Assembly (NCBI GenBank): GCA_027618855.1
Contig: JAQCID010000049.1
Coordinates: forward strand, 1-7,628
Direction of reading: 5' to 3'
Origin: Bacteroidota bacterium
GTDB lineage: Bacteria > Bacteroidota > Bacteroidia > Flavobacteriales_D > Sanyastnellaceae
Length of the DNA stretch: 7,628 nucleotides
Below the pieces are notes generated by a model. That model was given only the letters and a program-made list of their open reading frames with translations. It did no database searches and was not told the origin of the DNA. The translations under genes were made by a program, and so were the position numbers. Positions 1-7,025 of the stretch are shown one piece after another. How positions within the stretch are numbered: position 1 is the stretch's first letter; every line of letters starts with the position of its first letter.

Positions 1-1228
1 CGACTTCATCGACCTCTATCCAGTTCCCGTCCACGAAGCCATGAATTCCTGCAGAGTTGTAGTTTGGCACCCAAGATGCATCAACCCCCCCTGTTGCAAG
101 CCACAAGTTTGAATTCCAGCAATCTATTTTTCTAACATCTGCTGTGGCTGGGCCTGTGGGTTCAAAAACGCCATTCTCAAGCCCTGCTTCAGGATCCGAA
201 ACATATCGCAACAGACCACCTATTCTGCTCGCAATCCAAACCACACCTGGGCCAGTTACGTCAAACGCAACATCTCGAACCTGCATCCAATCCCCAAATT
301 CGTTGTTTTCTGGAACGGGGTTGTATTCAAAATCATAAAGGTCAACGCCACAACAACGACCCAAAACAAGCGTGTCCGAAGCAACGTCCAGTCCCCACAG
401 TTCTTCACCCTCCAAAGCCCATCCCGGAAACATTTCCGAAGTGCCATCCGCCCGCATAATCCATAATCTACTTGTTGCACCACGGCTTAGGATGACAAGT
501 ATGTCCTCCCCGAAACGTTCTATTTCGCTCGTGTAATGATCGGGTGCTTCTGGCAAATCCTCCCACCTCGTCCATGCATCAGCGCCAGACAGAAATTGAT
601 GATTAACCGACGCCTCAAAGACCCCCGAGTCTGTGGCGACAACCCATTTATCTCCGACCAAACATACATCCAGAACTTCTCGTAAGTCTTGTGATCCAGT
701 CACAAACCATGTATCCTTAACCTCGAATTTCACCAAGTCTAAGACCACCACACCAAACCCACAGGCCAGGTACGCTCCATCATCGAAAACGAGAATTTTC
801 CGGATGCCTTTGTCACCGATGAGGCTGCTTGAAATAATGTCGGGCATGTTGTACGTGGCACCATTCGAGACCAGATCTATATTCCCGTTTGCATATCCTA
901 CGATTAAGATCTCACTGGGTCCATACCAGCTCATTGCTGTAGGATTTGATTGAGAAAGTCCTTGAATTTGACTTATTCTCGTGGTCAGATTCGTGGACGA
1001 TTCAACTTTAAAAACCGCATACTCGGTTCTGGCAAAAGCGATGCTCGCCCCATCTTCATCTAACCCTGCGACGACTTCGAGAACAACACCATAAGGGAAA
1101 TAATCTTTCCAGGTGCCTACGGGTCGATTCTCCTGAGCACAAATGTCTCCAAAGCCAGATCCCAATATGAAGACCAGAGACAATCCTACATAAAAGAAGA
1201 TATTTCTAAAATTTATTCTGCGATTCAT
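1..1228 (-). CDS. porZ: PorZ-like type IX secretion beta-propeller protein, N-terminal part (runs off left edge)
   Basis: An open frame of 409 codons runs from ATG at 1228 to the left edge without a stop. Residues 1-31 look like a signal peptide: basic Asn-Arg-Arg start, hydrophobic stretch at about 10-26, likely cleavage after Ala31 with Gln32 next. The mature part starts with a GTWKDYFPY-type segment (38-46). It then shows YANGNIDLVSNG (112-123) and GVVVLDL near residues 160-166, a pattern I recognise from the N-terminal beta-propeller of PorZ. Known PorZ is a cell-surface component of the type IX secretion attachment complex, working with the sortase PorU, PorV and PorQ; in Porphyromonas it binds anionic LPS. 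Full PorZ proteins are roughly 750-800 residues, so about half is missing, including the second propeller and any C-terminal domain. It lies 40 bases downstream of the AlbA_2 gene on the same strand and may share its transcript. A generic two-component-regulator-type propeller protein is the main alternative. Confidence 0.8.
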   Translation of the reverse strand, partial: MNRRINFRNIFFYVGLSLVFILGSGFGDICAQENRPVGTWKDYFPYGVVLEVVAGLDEDGASIAFARTEYAVFKVESSTNLTTRISQIQGLSQSNPTAMSWYGPSEILIVGYANGNIDLVSNGATYNMPDIISSSLIGDKGIRKILVFDDGAYLACGFGVVVLDLVKFEVKDTWFVTGSQDLREVLDVCLVGDKWVVATDSGVFEASVNHQFLSGADAWTRWEDLPEAPDHYTSEIERFGEDILVILSRGATSRLWIMRADGTSEMFPGWALEGEELWGLDVASDTLVLGRCCGVDLYDFEYNPVPENNEFGDWMQVRDVAFDVTGPGVVWIASRIGGLLRYVSDPEAGLENGVFEPTGPATADVRKIDCWNSNLWLATGGVDASWVPNYNSAGIHGFVDGNWIEVDEV

Positions 1229-1268
1229 AATGTGCACTTAGTACGCCTCTAAGTTCGGGATATTGTGC

Positions 1269-1970
1269 TCATTGTACAGTTTTGTAACGAAAAACTTGCC
1301 ACCCTTCAGTTTCGAGCTTTCCCATCGCTTCCTCGTCAGCCAATTCGTAGATGTACCCACGTTTTGAGTGCTTTGCTCTCACAATAGACCAAACAATTAA
1401 TAGCGCAAGTAAATTCTCCACCTCCTCAAAACCCATTTTTGATATTTTTGCAACTTGTACAAATCGAAGTTCTCGACCTTCCCTCCAGGCAGAAAACAAA
1501 TTCCCAACGTGAATGTCATATCTAAATTCCGATCGTTCCTGTCTCATTTGGTATTGCATCACCTTGACCATGACTGAGTTCGCCTTATGAATCCGGTCTG
1601 CCCTTCTTATATAGGCGTCCCACTTAATGACACCGCTTTCATTCACCCCTTCAACAAAATGTGGTCGTGAATTTGATTTCGGAATTTTTACTTCGAGTAC
1701 ACTCAGATGCCCTACTTTCCAAACTTGTATTTCGAAATTAATTGCGGGCCTACAGTACATATTTGAAGCGGCCTCAATCATGTGGTACTCTTCTGCGGTA
1801 TTGCACCCCGCGACATTTCCATTGTCCTTTACCCCAATTAACAGTCTCCCACCATCCGTATTTGCAAAGCCTGCCATGGTTTTTGCAATCTTTCTAGAAT
1901 CGTCAATCCGGAGTTTAAAATCCTGATTTAAGTGCTCCCCTTCCTCGATGAATTTCAGTACAAACGACAT
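1269..1970 (-). CDS. AlbA_2 (Schlafen-type) domain protein with C-terminal winged-helix-like region
   Basis: This 233-residue cytoplasmic protein has no signal peptide or membrane segment. The N-terminal half (about 5-130) matches the AlbA_2 family (divergent AAA-4/Schlafen domain). It has GEH..QDFK at 11-19 and the diagnostic FANTDGGRLLIGVKDNG at 35-51, then an MIEAASNMYC helix and a CRPAINFEIQVW strand. Residues about 165-215 (LRFVQVAKISKMG, a Leu/Ile-rich helix, then RGYIYEL) resemble a small winged helix. Bacteroidota proteins of this make-up are usually called ATP-binding protein or putative transcriptional regulator, without proven function. Distant Schlafen relatives include RNA-cleaving enzymes, but I cannot assign nuclease residues here. 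ATG at 1970 places the start about 10 residues before GEH, as in relatives I recall, and no upstream in-frame ATG is seen. It is transcribed divergently from rimP, sharing a 171-base intergenic region, and precedes the porZ-like gene by 40 bases. Confidence 0.85.
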   Translation of the reverse strand: MSFVLKFIEEGEHLNQDFKLRIDDSRKIAKTMAGFANTDGGRLLIGVKDNGNVAGCNTAEEYHMIEAASNMYCRPAINFEIQVWKVGHLSVLEVKIPKSNSRPHFVEGVNESGVIKWDAYIRRADRIHKANSVMVKVMQYQMRQERSEFRYDIHVGNLFSAWREGRELRFVQVAKISKMGFEEVENLLALLIVWSIVRAKHSKRGYIYELADEEAMGKLETEGWQVFRYKTVQ

Positions 1971-2008
1971 TTTTCGAAGATAAGTATAAGATAACTGACT
2001 TAACCCCC

Positions 2009-2038
2009 CTTGTTTTCCTGATATATTGCGTACTTTTG
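2009..2038 (+). promoter_or_regulatory. Bacteroidota-type promoter of the rimP-nusA-infB cluster
   Basis: TACTTTTG at 2031-2038 matches the Bacteroidota -7 consensus TAnnTTTG in every fixed position. CTTG at 2009-2012, 18 bases upstream, serves as the -33 element (consensus TTTG or TTG). The transcript would start near 2043-2046, giving a leader of about 97 bases before rimP. The match and spacing are read from the sequence; the start site is inferred. Confidence 0.75.
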
Positions 2039-2060
2039 CAGCGGATTAAGAGGTAAGGAA

Positions 2061-2123
2061 ATGAAAATTGAGGGGCAGAAGCCCTATTTTTGTGCTCTAA
2101 ACTTTTATCTCCAACGTATATAA
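2061..2123 (+). CDS. Possible 20-codon leader peptide upstream of rimP
   Basis: ATG at 2061 opens a 20-codon frame (peptide begins MKIEGQKPYFCAL) that ends at TAA 2121-2123, 18 bases before the rimP GTG. It is preceded by GAGGT at 2050-2054 with a 6-base spacer, and by TAAGGA at 2054-2059 almost touching the ATG. Both are parts of the ideal SD sequence TAAGGAGGT, whereas none of the larger genes here has one. The frame is the same as rimP but separated from it by two stop codons (2121 and 2133), so it is not an N-terminal extension. Codons 4-9 lie in the terminator-like hairpin at 2072-2091, which would suit a sensor of ribosome activity. So short a frame may occur by chance, and it does not resemble any peptide I know. 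Confidence 0.35.
   Translation: MKIEGQKPYFCALNFYLQRI
2072..2091 (+). terminator. Terminator-like hairpin in the rimP leader (candidate attenuator)
   Basis: GGGC (2073-2076) pairs with GCCC (2081-2084), extended by a G-T pair (2072/2085), around an AGAA loop. One base later follows TTTTT (2087-2091). This is the layout of a short intrinsic terminator, about 40 bases downstream of the predicted transcription start and before rimP. The stem is short (four GC pairs plus one wobble), so it may only cause pausing or partial termination. Confidence 0.4.
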
Positions 2124-2130
2124 ACCGTTG
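2112..2130 (+). promoter_or_regulatory. Weak second hairpin before the rimP start
   Basis: CAACG (2112-2116) and CGTTG (2126-2130) can pair around a 9-base AT-rich loop, ending 11 bases before the rimP GTG. It overlaps the end of the possible leader peptide, so a ribosome there would open it. A five-pair stem is weak and could be chance. Confidence 0.25.
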
Positions 2131-2141
2131 AATAAAACGCA

Positions 2142-2624
2142 GTGATCGACTCGAGGGCAGTACATAAGTTAGCGAACGAATTCCTGGAAGGGGGTTCGGG
2201 CTTTGTCGTGGATGTGAAAGTCGCAAGCGGCAACGTGATAAAAATTTATCTCGAAAATGACGAACGCACTTCTATTCAAGACTGCGTTGCGTTAAGCCGT
2301 CATATTGAAGGCAGTTTTGATCGGGAAGAAGAGGATTTTTCTTTAGATGTTGGATCTCCAGGTCTAGATCAACCCCTTAAAGTATTACGTCAGTATTTAA
2401 AGCTCATCGGCAAACAAGTTTCGGTTCAACCGATCGAAGGCAAGAAGATGGTGGGTGAGCTGGTCAATGTAGACGAAGAAAATGGAATGGTACAAGGTTT
2501 GGTCCTAAAGACACGCGAAAAAATGCGCATCGATGGACGTAAAGCCAAGCAATGGATTGAAGAGGAGCACAAGCTTCAAGCCAGTGATATAGAATGGACA
2601 AAAGTGATAATTTCTTTTAAATAA
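2142..2624 (+). CDS. rimP: Ribosome maturation factor RimP
   Basis: This 160-residue protein matches RimP, which binds the 30S subunit and assists maturation of its head region; the family is usually about 150-160 residues. The N-terminal domain (1-80) contains DCVALSRHIEGSFD (47-60) and the signature FSLDVGSPGLDQPL (66-79). The C-terminal SH3-like domain covers about 84-160, with the Lys/Arg-rich REKMRIDGRKAKQW near 125-138. The start is GTG at 2142: a stop at 2133-2135 blocks any upstream start, and the next in-frame ATG is far inside the protein at Met103. No SD sequence precedes it; upstream bases are A-rich, as is normal in Bacteroidota. It is the first full gene of the cluster, with nusA starting 6 bases after its stop, so the two are almost certainly co-transcribed from the promoter at 2009-2038. 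Confidence 0.95.
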   Translation: MIDSRAVHKLANEFLEGGSGFVVDVKVASGNVIKIYLENDERTSIQDCVALSRHIEGSFDREEEDFSLDVGSPGLDQPLKVLRQYLKLIGKQVSVQPIEGKKMVGELVNVDEENGMVQGLVLKTREKMRIDGRKAKQWIEEEHKLQASDIEWTKVIISFK

Positions 2625-2630
2625 GACACA

Positions 2631-3863
2631 ATGCAACTGAACCTGATAGATTCGTTTCGCGAATTCAAAGATTTCAAAAACTTCGACAAGGAGACCATGA
2701 TGGCCATCCTAGAAGATGTATTTAGAAATATGATAATTAAGAAGTTCGGCTCGGATGAGAACTTCGATTTAATCATCAACCCTGAGAAGGGAGACCTGGA
2801 AATTTGGCGTAACCGCGAAATAGTAGCCAACGACGCAGTAGAGGATTCGAACGAACAAATCTCGCTTGAAGATGCCCTCAAGATTGAGGCTGACTTTGAA
2901 GTGGGTGAGGAAGTTTCAGAAGAAATTTTACTCGAGTCCTTCGGACGTCGTGCCGTTCTTTCTCTTCGCCAAAACCTAGTCGGTCGCATCATGGATATCG
3001 AGAAAGATGCGATATACCAGAAATATAAAGAGCGTATCGGTGAGGTAATAACGGCAGAGGTTTATCAAATCTGGAAGCGAGAAATCCTTCTTGTTGATGA
3101 TGATGACAACGAAGTTGTAATGCCACGTGACCACCAAATACCGGGTGACTTCTTTAAAAAAGGAGACAGCATCCGCGCTGTTGTAGCAGCAGTAGAATTA
3201 AGAAACAATACTCCCCGAATCATCCTTTCCCGTACTGCACCGGAATTCTTAGAACGTCTCTTCGAATCGGAAGTACCTGAAATCTTTGATGGACTTATTA
3301 CGATTAAGAAAATTGTACGATCTCCTGGTGAGAGAGCTAAAGTAGCCGTTGAGTCTTATGACGACAGGGTTGATCCTGTAGGTGCTTGTGTCGGAATGAA
3401 AGGCTCGAGAATACATAGTATTGTTCGTGAACTCCGAAATGAGAACATAGACGTTATTAACTGGACTGAAAACAAGGAGCTTCTCATGTCTCGTGCGCTA
3501 AGTCCAGCAAAAATTTCTTCCATCATCCTTAAAGACGATTCAGGAAGGGCTGAGGTTTACTTGAAACCCGATCAAGTTTCTCTCGCGATAGGTAAAGGAG
3601 GGAACAACATTAAACTGGCAGGTTTATTAACTGGATATGAAATTGACGTTTTCCGTGAAGAAGATGAATCTGAGGAAGATGTTGAATTGATGGAGTTCAG
3701 TGATGAAATTGATGCTTGGATTATAGAAGAGTTCATAAAAATCGGTTGTGACACAGCACGTTCAGTACTCGACTTAGATGAAGAAAGTCTCATCTCACGG
3801 ACGGATTTGGAAGCGGAGACAGTGAAAGAAGTTATAAGGATCTTAAAGAAGGAACTCGAATAA
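2631..3863 (+). CDS. nusA: Transcription termination/antitermination factor NusA
   Basis: This 410-residue NusA binds RNA polymerase and nascent RNA and controls pausing, termination and antitermination. Visible domains are: the polymerase-binding N-terminal domain (about 1-130, with MMAILEDVFRN at 23-33 and FEVGEEVSEE at 89-98); an S1 domain (about 136-202, ending in PRIILSRTAPEFL); KH1 (about 222-285, with the GxxG loop GMKG at 255-258 inside DPVGACVGMKGSRIHSIVRE); and KH2 (about 293-345, loop GKGG at 321-324). The tail (343-410) is an acidic linker followed by a helical segment rich in DTARSVL and DLEAETV motifs, resembling a single helix-hairpin-helix unit. The duplicated acidic repeats of the E. 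coli protein are absent, which is usual outside Proteobacteria. ATG at 2631 has no SD and lies 6 bases after rimP. The product may feed back on the leader hairpin upstream, but that is inference. Confidence 0.97.
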   Translation: MQLNLIDSFREFKDFKNFDKETMMAILEDVFRNMIIKKFGSDENFDLIINPEKGDLEIWRNREIVANDAVEDSNEQISLEDALKIEADFEVGEEVSEEILLESFGRRAVLSLRQNLVGRIMDIEKDAIYQKYKERIGEVITAEVYQIWKREILLVDDDDNEVVMPRDHQIPGDFFKKGDSIRAVVAAVELRNNTPRIILSRTAPEFLERLFESEVPEIFDGLITIKKIVRSPGERAKVAVESYDDRVDPVGACVGMKGSRIHSIVRELRNENIDVINWTENKELLMSRALSPAKISSIILKDDSGRAEVYLKPDQVSLAIGKGGNNIKLAGLLTGYEIDVFREEDESEEDVELMEFSDEIDAWIIEEFIKIGCDTARSVLDLDEESLISRTDLEAETVKEVIRILKKELE

Positions 3864-3967
3864 TTCATTTATGTCTATAATTCAACCTCTACGTTGTTAG
3901 CGGTTTCTTTAAAGACGGCAATTTCAATCCCCTTCATCACTTAACTTCCCCAACGATAACAAAGCCC
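3864..3967 (+). promoter_or_regulatory. 104-base nusA-infB spacer, no clear signal
   Basis: This gap is long compared with the 6 bases between rimP and nusA. It holds a 10-base palindrome TCTTTAAAGA (3906-3915), a four-pair hairpin candidate CAAC/GTTG (3883-3896) and a pyrimidine-rich stretch with two TCCCC runs before infB. I find no TAnnTTTG promoter element, SD or credible terminator. It most likely is an untranslated spacer in the operon transcript; a processing or regulatory site is possible but not shown. Confidence 0.3.
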
Positions 3968-6900
3968 ATGGCCGACGTAAATAAACCAGTACGATTAAGT
4001 AAAGCAGCCCGTGAATTCAATTTAGGCATAGGCACCATTGTTGATTTCCTTGATACAAAAGGAATCAATGTGGATGCAAATCCCAATACGAAACTCACCC
4101 CGGATGTTTATGCGATTGTACGCGGAAATTTCCAAGGAGATAAAGAGGATAAGGAAGCGGCACAGAGATCTTCAGTCACAGTTGTGGAACGTGAAAACAT
4201 CACGCTTGCTAGCGCAAGAAAACGTCCAGCAATGAAAGTTGAGGTTGAAGAGCAAGAAATTGATCTCAGTATTTTCAAGAAGAGTGATGCACAGCCTGAT
4301 GTTGCAAGATCTAAAAGTGCTGAGGATGAATTGGCTATAGCTGCTGAGAAACAAAAAGCAAAAGCGGCATCAGAAGCTGCTTTAAAAGCGGCTGAGGAAT
4401 CAGCAGCTGAAGAAGTGGCAAATAACGCGAAGTTGGCTCAAGCCTCAGCTGAAGCCTCAGCAAAAGCCACAGCCCAAGCTGCCGAAGCCGCAGCTCAAGC
4501 TGCTGAAGCCGAAGCCCAAGCTGCCGAACTCCAAGCGGCCGAAGCCAAAGTTGACGCAGCGACAAAAGACAAAGAAGCGAAGGTGATGGGGGCTGTAAAA
4601 ACGCCAGAGATCAAAGGTTTAAAGGTTCTTGGGAAATTGGACTTTGAAGCACAAGCAAAGGAAGCCTCTGAAAAGAAAGCTGCCGCAATCGTTGCAAGAG
4701 CAAAAGCGAATGCAGAAAAGGATAAGATTGTTGTGAAATCAGCGTTGCCGGATATTGTTATTTCACCAGATGTAATTGTAGTAAAGCCATCGAGTACGCT
4801 GATTAAAACCAAAGTAGAGAAACTCACAGGCCCAAAAGTTTTGGGGAAAATCGTACTTCCGGTAGAGAAGAAGAGGACAAAGGACAACGGCAAACGTAAG
4901 CGAGTAAGAGTAAAGGTTGATATAGAAAAGCAAGCAAAGACAACTGGAAGAGGAGTAGGCCGACCAGGTCCAGCGGGTGCTGGAGGACGTGTCGGTGCGA
5001 ATAAAGGAACAGGCGTTGCAGCAAGAGGTGGAGTAAGTAAAGGTCCGGTAGGGCGCGGTGGCCCAAACACAGGGCCTGGAAACAGAGGCGTAGTTAAAAA
5101 GGAGGTGAGTCAGGAAGATATCAAGAAGGAAATCAGAGATACTCTTGCTCGTCTTTCAGGTGGTAAGAAGTCCAAGTCTTCTAAGATGAGGCGTGCAAAA
5201 CGTAAGGATATCAAAGATCGTTCGGATGATGAAATGGTGCGACAACAGTTGGAGGAGACAGTCCTTAAATTAACTGAATTCGTAACCGTTCAGGAGCTTG
5301 CAACAATGATGGATAAGTCTGTCAATGATGTGATTTCTGCTTGTATGACTTTGGGGATCATGGTTTCAATTAATCAGAGACTAGATTCAGAAACGATTAC
5401 GATGATTGCTGAAGATTTCGGATTTGAAGTCGAGTTTGTAAGTTCGGATCTAGAGGATTCAATCGAATTAGAAAAGGACAGTGAGGAAGATTTGGTTTCT
5501 CGTCCACCGATTGTAACCGTCATGGGTCACGTTGACCACGGTAAAACCTCACTTTTAGATTACGTGCGAAAAGCCAATGTAATTGATGGTGAAGCAGGAG
5601 GGATTACCCAGCATATTGGCGCTTACTCTGTAATTGTCGAAAGTGGCCAACAGATTACATTCCTAGATACTCCAGGTCACGAGGCCTTCACGGCGATGCG
5701 TGCTCGTGGTGCTCAAGTTACAGATTTGGCAATCATCGTTATTGCTTCTGACGATGCGGTAATGCCTCAAACAAAGGAGGCTATTCACCACGCTCAAGCG
5801 GCTGATATACCTATGATTTTTGCGCTTAATAAAATGGACAGGGAAGGGGCCAATCCAGATAAGATCAAGAAGGAACTCAGCGAGATGAATGTGCTGGTTG
5901 AGGAGTGGGGAGGAAAGTATCAGTGCCAAGAAATCTCAGCGAAAGAGGGTACAAATATTGAAGAATTACTTGAGAAAGTACTTTTAGAAGCAGAGATGCT
6001 TGAATTAAAAGCAAACCCTTCAAAACGTGCTGTGGGTACAGTCATTGAAAGCACACTAGATATTGGACGTGGATATGTCACGAACCTGTTGGTTGAATCA
6101 GGGACTCTTCACATAGGAGACCCTATACTTGCGGGTCAGTATTCAGGCAAAATTAAAGCGATGTTCGATGAACGCGGAAACCGTGTTAATGAAGCAGGTC
6201 CTTCTGTTCCTGTCTCTGTTCTCGGTTTTGATGGAGCTCCCAATGCAGGAGATAATTTCAACGTGTTTGAAGATGAGAAAGAAGCGCGTACAATCGCTGT
6301 TAAAAGACAGCAGCGTCAACGTGAGCAGGGTGTACGTACTCAGAAGAGTGTCACTCTTGAGGAATTGGGACGTCGTATCGCAGTGGGAGAATTCAAGGAG
6401 CTGAACCTGATTGTTAAAGGTGATGTGGATGGATCTATCGAGGCGCTCGGTGATTCTCTTGAAAAACTTTCTACTGAGAAGGTTCAAGTGAAGATTATCC
6501 ACAAGGCAGTAGGTCAGATTTCAGAATCAGATATACTCCTTGCGTCTGCATCAAACGCTTACATTATCGGCTTCCAAGTACGTCCTTCAGCAACTGCGCG
6601 TAAACTCGCGGAAGAAGAGGAAGTGCAGATCAAGTTGTACTCTGTCATCTACAAAGCCATAGAAGAGATTCGTGAGGCGATGGAGGGACTTCTGTCAGCC
6701 AAGATCGAAGAGAAAGTTGTAGGAAGTGCTGAAATTCGTGAGACCTTTAAGATTTCTAAAATCGGAACAATTGCCGGATGTATCGTCAATGATGGCAAGA
6801 TTTTACGTTCCAATAAGGTTCGGGTGCTTCGTGATGGAATCGTCGTTTATACGGGCTTGTTAGGTTCGCTCAAGAGATTCAAAGACGACGCAAAGGAAGT

Positions 6901-7012
6901 CGCAAAAGGATACGAGTGCGGACTAAATATTGACAAGTTTAACGACATTAAAGTCGGAGACGTCATCGAAGCCTACGAAGAAATAGAGGTAAAACAAACG
7001 CTAGAGAGTTAA
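3968..7012 (+). CDS. infB: Translation initiation factor IF-2
   Basis: This 1014-residue IF-2 is the GTPase that brings initiator tRNA to the 30S subunit and promotes subunit joining. It opens with an IF2_N-type domain (about 8-60, [19 protein letters not shown]). Next come an Ala/Glu-rich, probably helical linker (about 117-205), a basic patch (KRKRVRVKV, 309-317) and a Gly/Arg/Pro-rich disordered stretch (327-374). A second IF2_N region follows (about 420-490). The G domain has G1 GHVDHGKT (520-527), G2 GGITQHIG (544-551), G3 DTPGH (567-571), G4 NKMD (621-624) and G5 SAKEG (657-661), all intact. Domain II (about 688-785), the IF2 core domain (about 795-905) and the C-terminal tRNA-binding domain (about 915-1005) complete it. 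ATG at 3968 fits the usual Bacteroidota N-terminus; no SD precedes it. Length is normal for the phylum. It probably shares the rimP-nusA transcript despite the 104-base spacer. Confidence 0.98.
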   Translation: MADVNKPVRLSKAAREFNLGIGTIVDFLDTKGINVDANPNTKLTPDVYAIVRGNFQGDKEDKEAAQRSSVTVVERENITLASARKRPAMKVEVEEQEIDLSIFKKSDAQPDVARSKSAEDELAIAAEKQKAKAASEAALKAAEESAAEEVANNAKLAQASAEASAKATAQAAEAAAQAAEAEAQAAELQAAEAKVDAATKDKEAKVMGAVKTPEIKGLKVLGKLDFEAQAKEASEKKAAAIVARAKANAEKDKIVVKSALPDIVISPDVIVVKPSSTLIKTKVEKLTGPKVLGKIVLPVEKKRTKDNGKRKRVRVKVDIEKQAKTTGRGVGRPGPAGAGGRVGANKGTGVAARGGVSKGPVGRGGPNTGPGNRGVVKKEVSQEDIKKEIRDTLARLSGGKKSKSSKMRRAKRKDIKDRSDDEMVRQQLEETVLKLTEFVTVQELATMMDKSVNDVISACMTLGIMVSINQRLDSETITMIAEDFGFEVEFVSSDLEDSIELEKDSEEDLVSRPPIVTVMGHVDHGKTSLLDYVRKANVIDGEAGGITQHIGAYSVIVESGQQITFLDTPGHEAFTAMRARGAQVTDLAIIVIASDDAVMPQTKEAIHHAQAADIPMIFALNKMDREGANPDKIKKELSEMNVLVEEWGGKYQCQEISAKEGTNIEELLEKVLLEAEMLELKANPSKRAVGTVIESTLDIGRGYVTNLLVESGTLHIGDPILAGQYSGKIKAMFDERGNRVNEAGPSVPVSVLGFDGAPNAGDNFNVFEDEKEARTIAVKRQQRQREQGVRTQKSVTLEELGRRIAVGEFKELNLIVKGDVDGSIEALGDSLEKLSTEKVQVKIIHKAVGQISESDILLASASNAYIIGFQVRPSATARKLAEEEEVQIKLYSVIYKAIEEIREAMEGLLSAKIEEKVVGSAEIRETFKISKIGTIAGCIVNDGKILRSNKVRVLRDGIVVYTGLLGSLKRFKDDAKEVAKGYECGLNIDKFNDIKVGDVIEAYEEIEVKQTLES
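4472..4534 (+). repeat. Three tandem 21-base units inside infB (AQAAEAx heptads)
   Basis: Units at 4472-4492, 4493-4513 and 4514-4534 encode [14 protein letters not shown] and AQAAELQ (IF-2 residues 169-189), followed by a partial copy AAEAK. The copies differ mostly at third codon positions, except for a change in the last two codons of unit three. They lie in the Ala/Glu-rich linker and would extend a helix by whole heptads without breaking the frame. Confidence 0.75.
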
Positions 7013-7025
7013 TCTACTGACGTTT
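6996..7025. terminator. Imperfect inverted repeat across the infB end and convergent stops
   Basis: AAACG (6996-7000) pairs with CGTTT (7021-7025), and inside it TAGA (7002-7005) pairs with TCTA (7013-7016). The infB stop and the SPOR-gene stop both fall in or touch this dyad. On the minus strand it is followed by a T-rich run (TTTGTTTTA), less so on the plus strand. It could be a weak shared terminator, but pairing is interrupted and AT-rich. Confidence 0.25.

Noticed and set aside
144..953. Plus-strand frames at 144-338 and 633-953 and a minus-strand frame at 256-483
   Set aside because: All lie inside the continuous porZ-like minus-strand reading frame and have low-information translations.
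1975..1982. TATCTTCG (minus strand) as a -7 element for the AlbA_2 gene
   Set aside because: One mismatch to TAnnTTTG, no -33 partner at the right distance, and only 4 bases from the ATG; kept only as a remark.
1971..2141. tRNA gene before rimP, as metY in the E. coli operon
   Set aside because: No cloverleaf, T-loop or acceptor pairing could be found in the 171 bases.
1915..2226. Minus-strand 103-codon frame across the divergent region
   Set aside because: It overlaps the start of the AlbA_2 gene, the rimP promoter, the leader and the rimP N-terminus; no recognisable protein features.
3876..3881. TATAAT resembling an E. coli -10 box before infB
   Set aside because: The housekeeping sigma factor of Bacteroidota uses TAnnTTTG, and no suitable upstream element is seen; AT-rich spacers give such matches by chance.
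3883..3896. CAAC/GTTG hairpin after nusA as a terminator
   Set aside because: Only four base pairs with no T-run afterwards; too weak to end transcription.
4335..5070. Long minus-strand open frames opposite infB (4335-4565, 4495-5070, 4824-5066)
   Set aside because: They arise from the biased Ala/Glu- and Gly/Arg-rich codons of IF-2 on the other strand; their Leu-, Pro- and Ser-rich translations match no family and have no start context.
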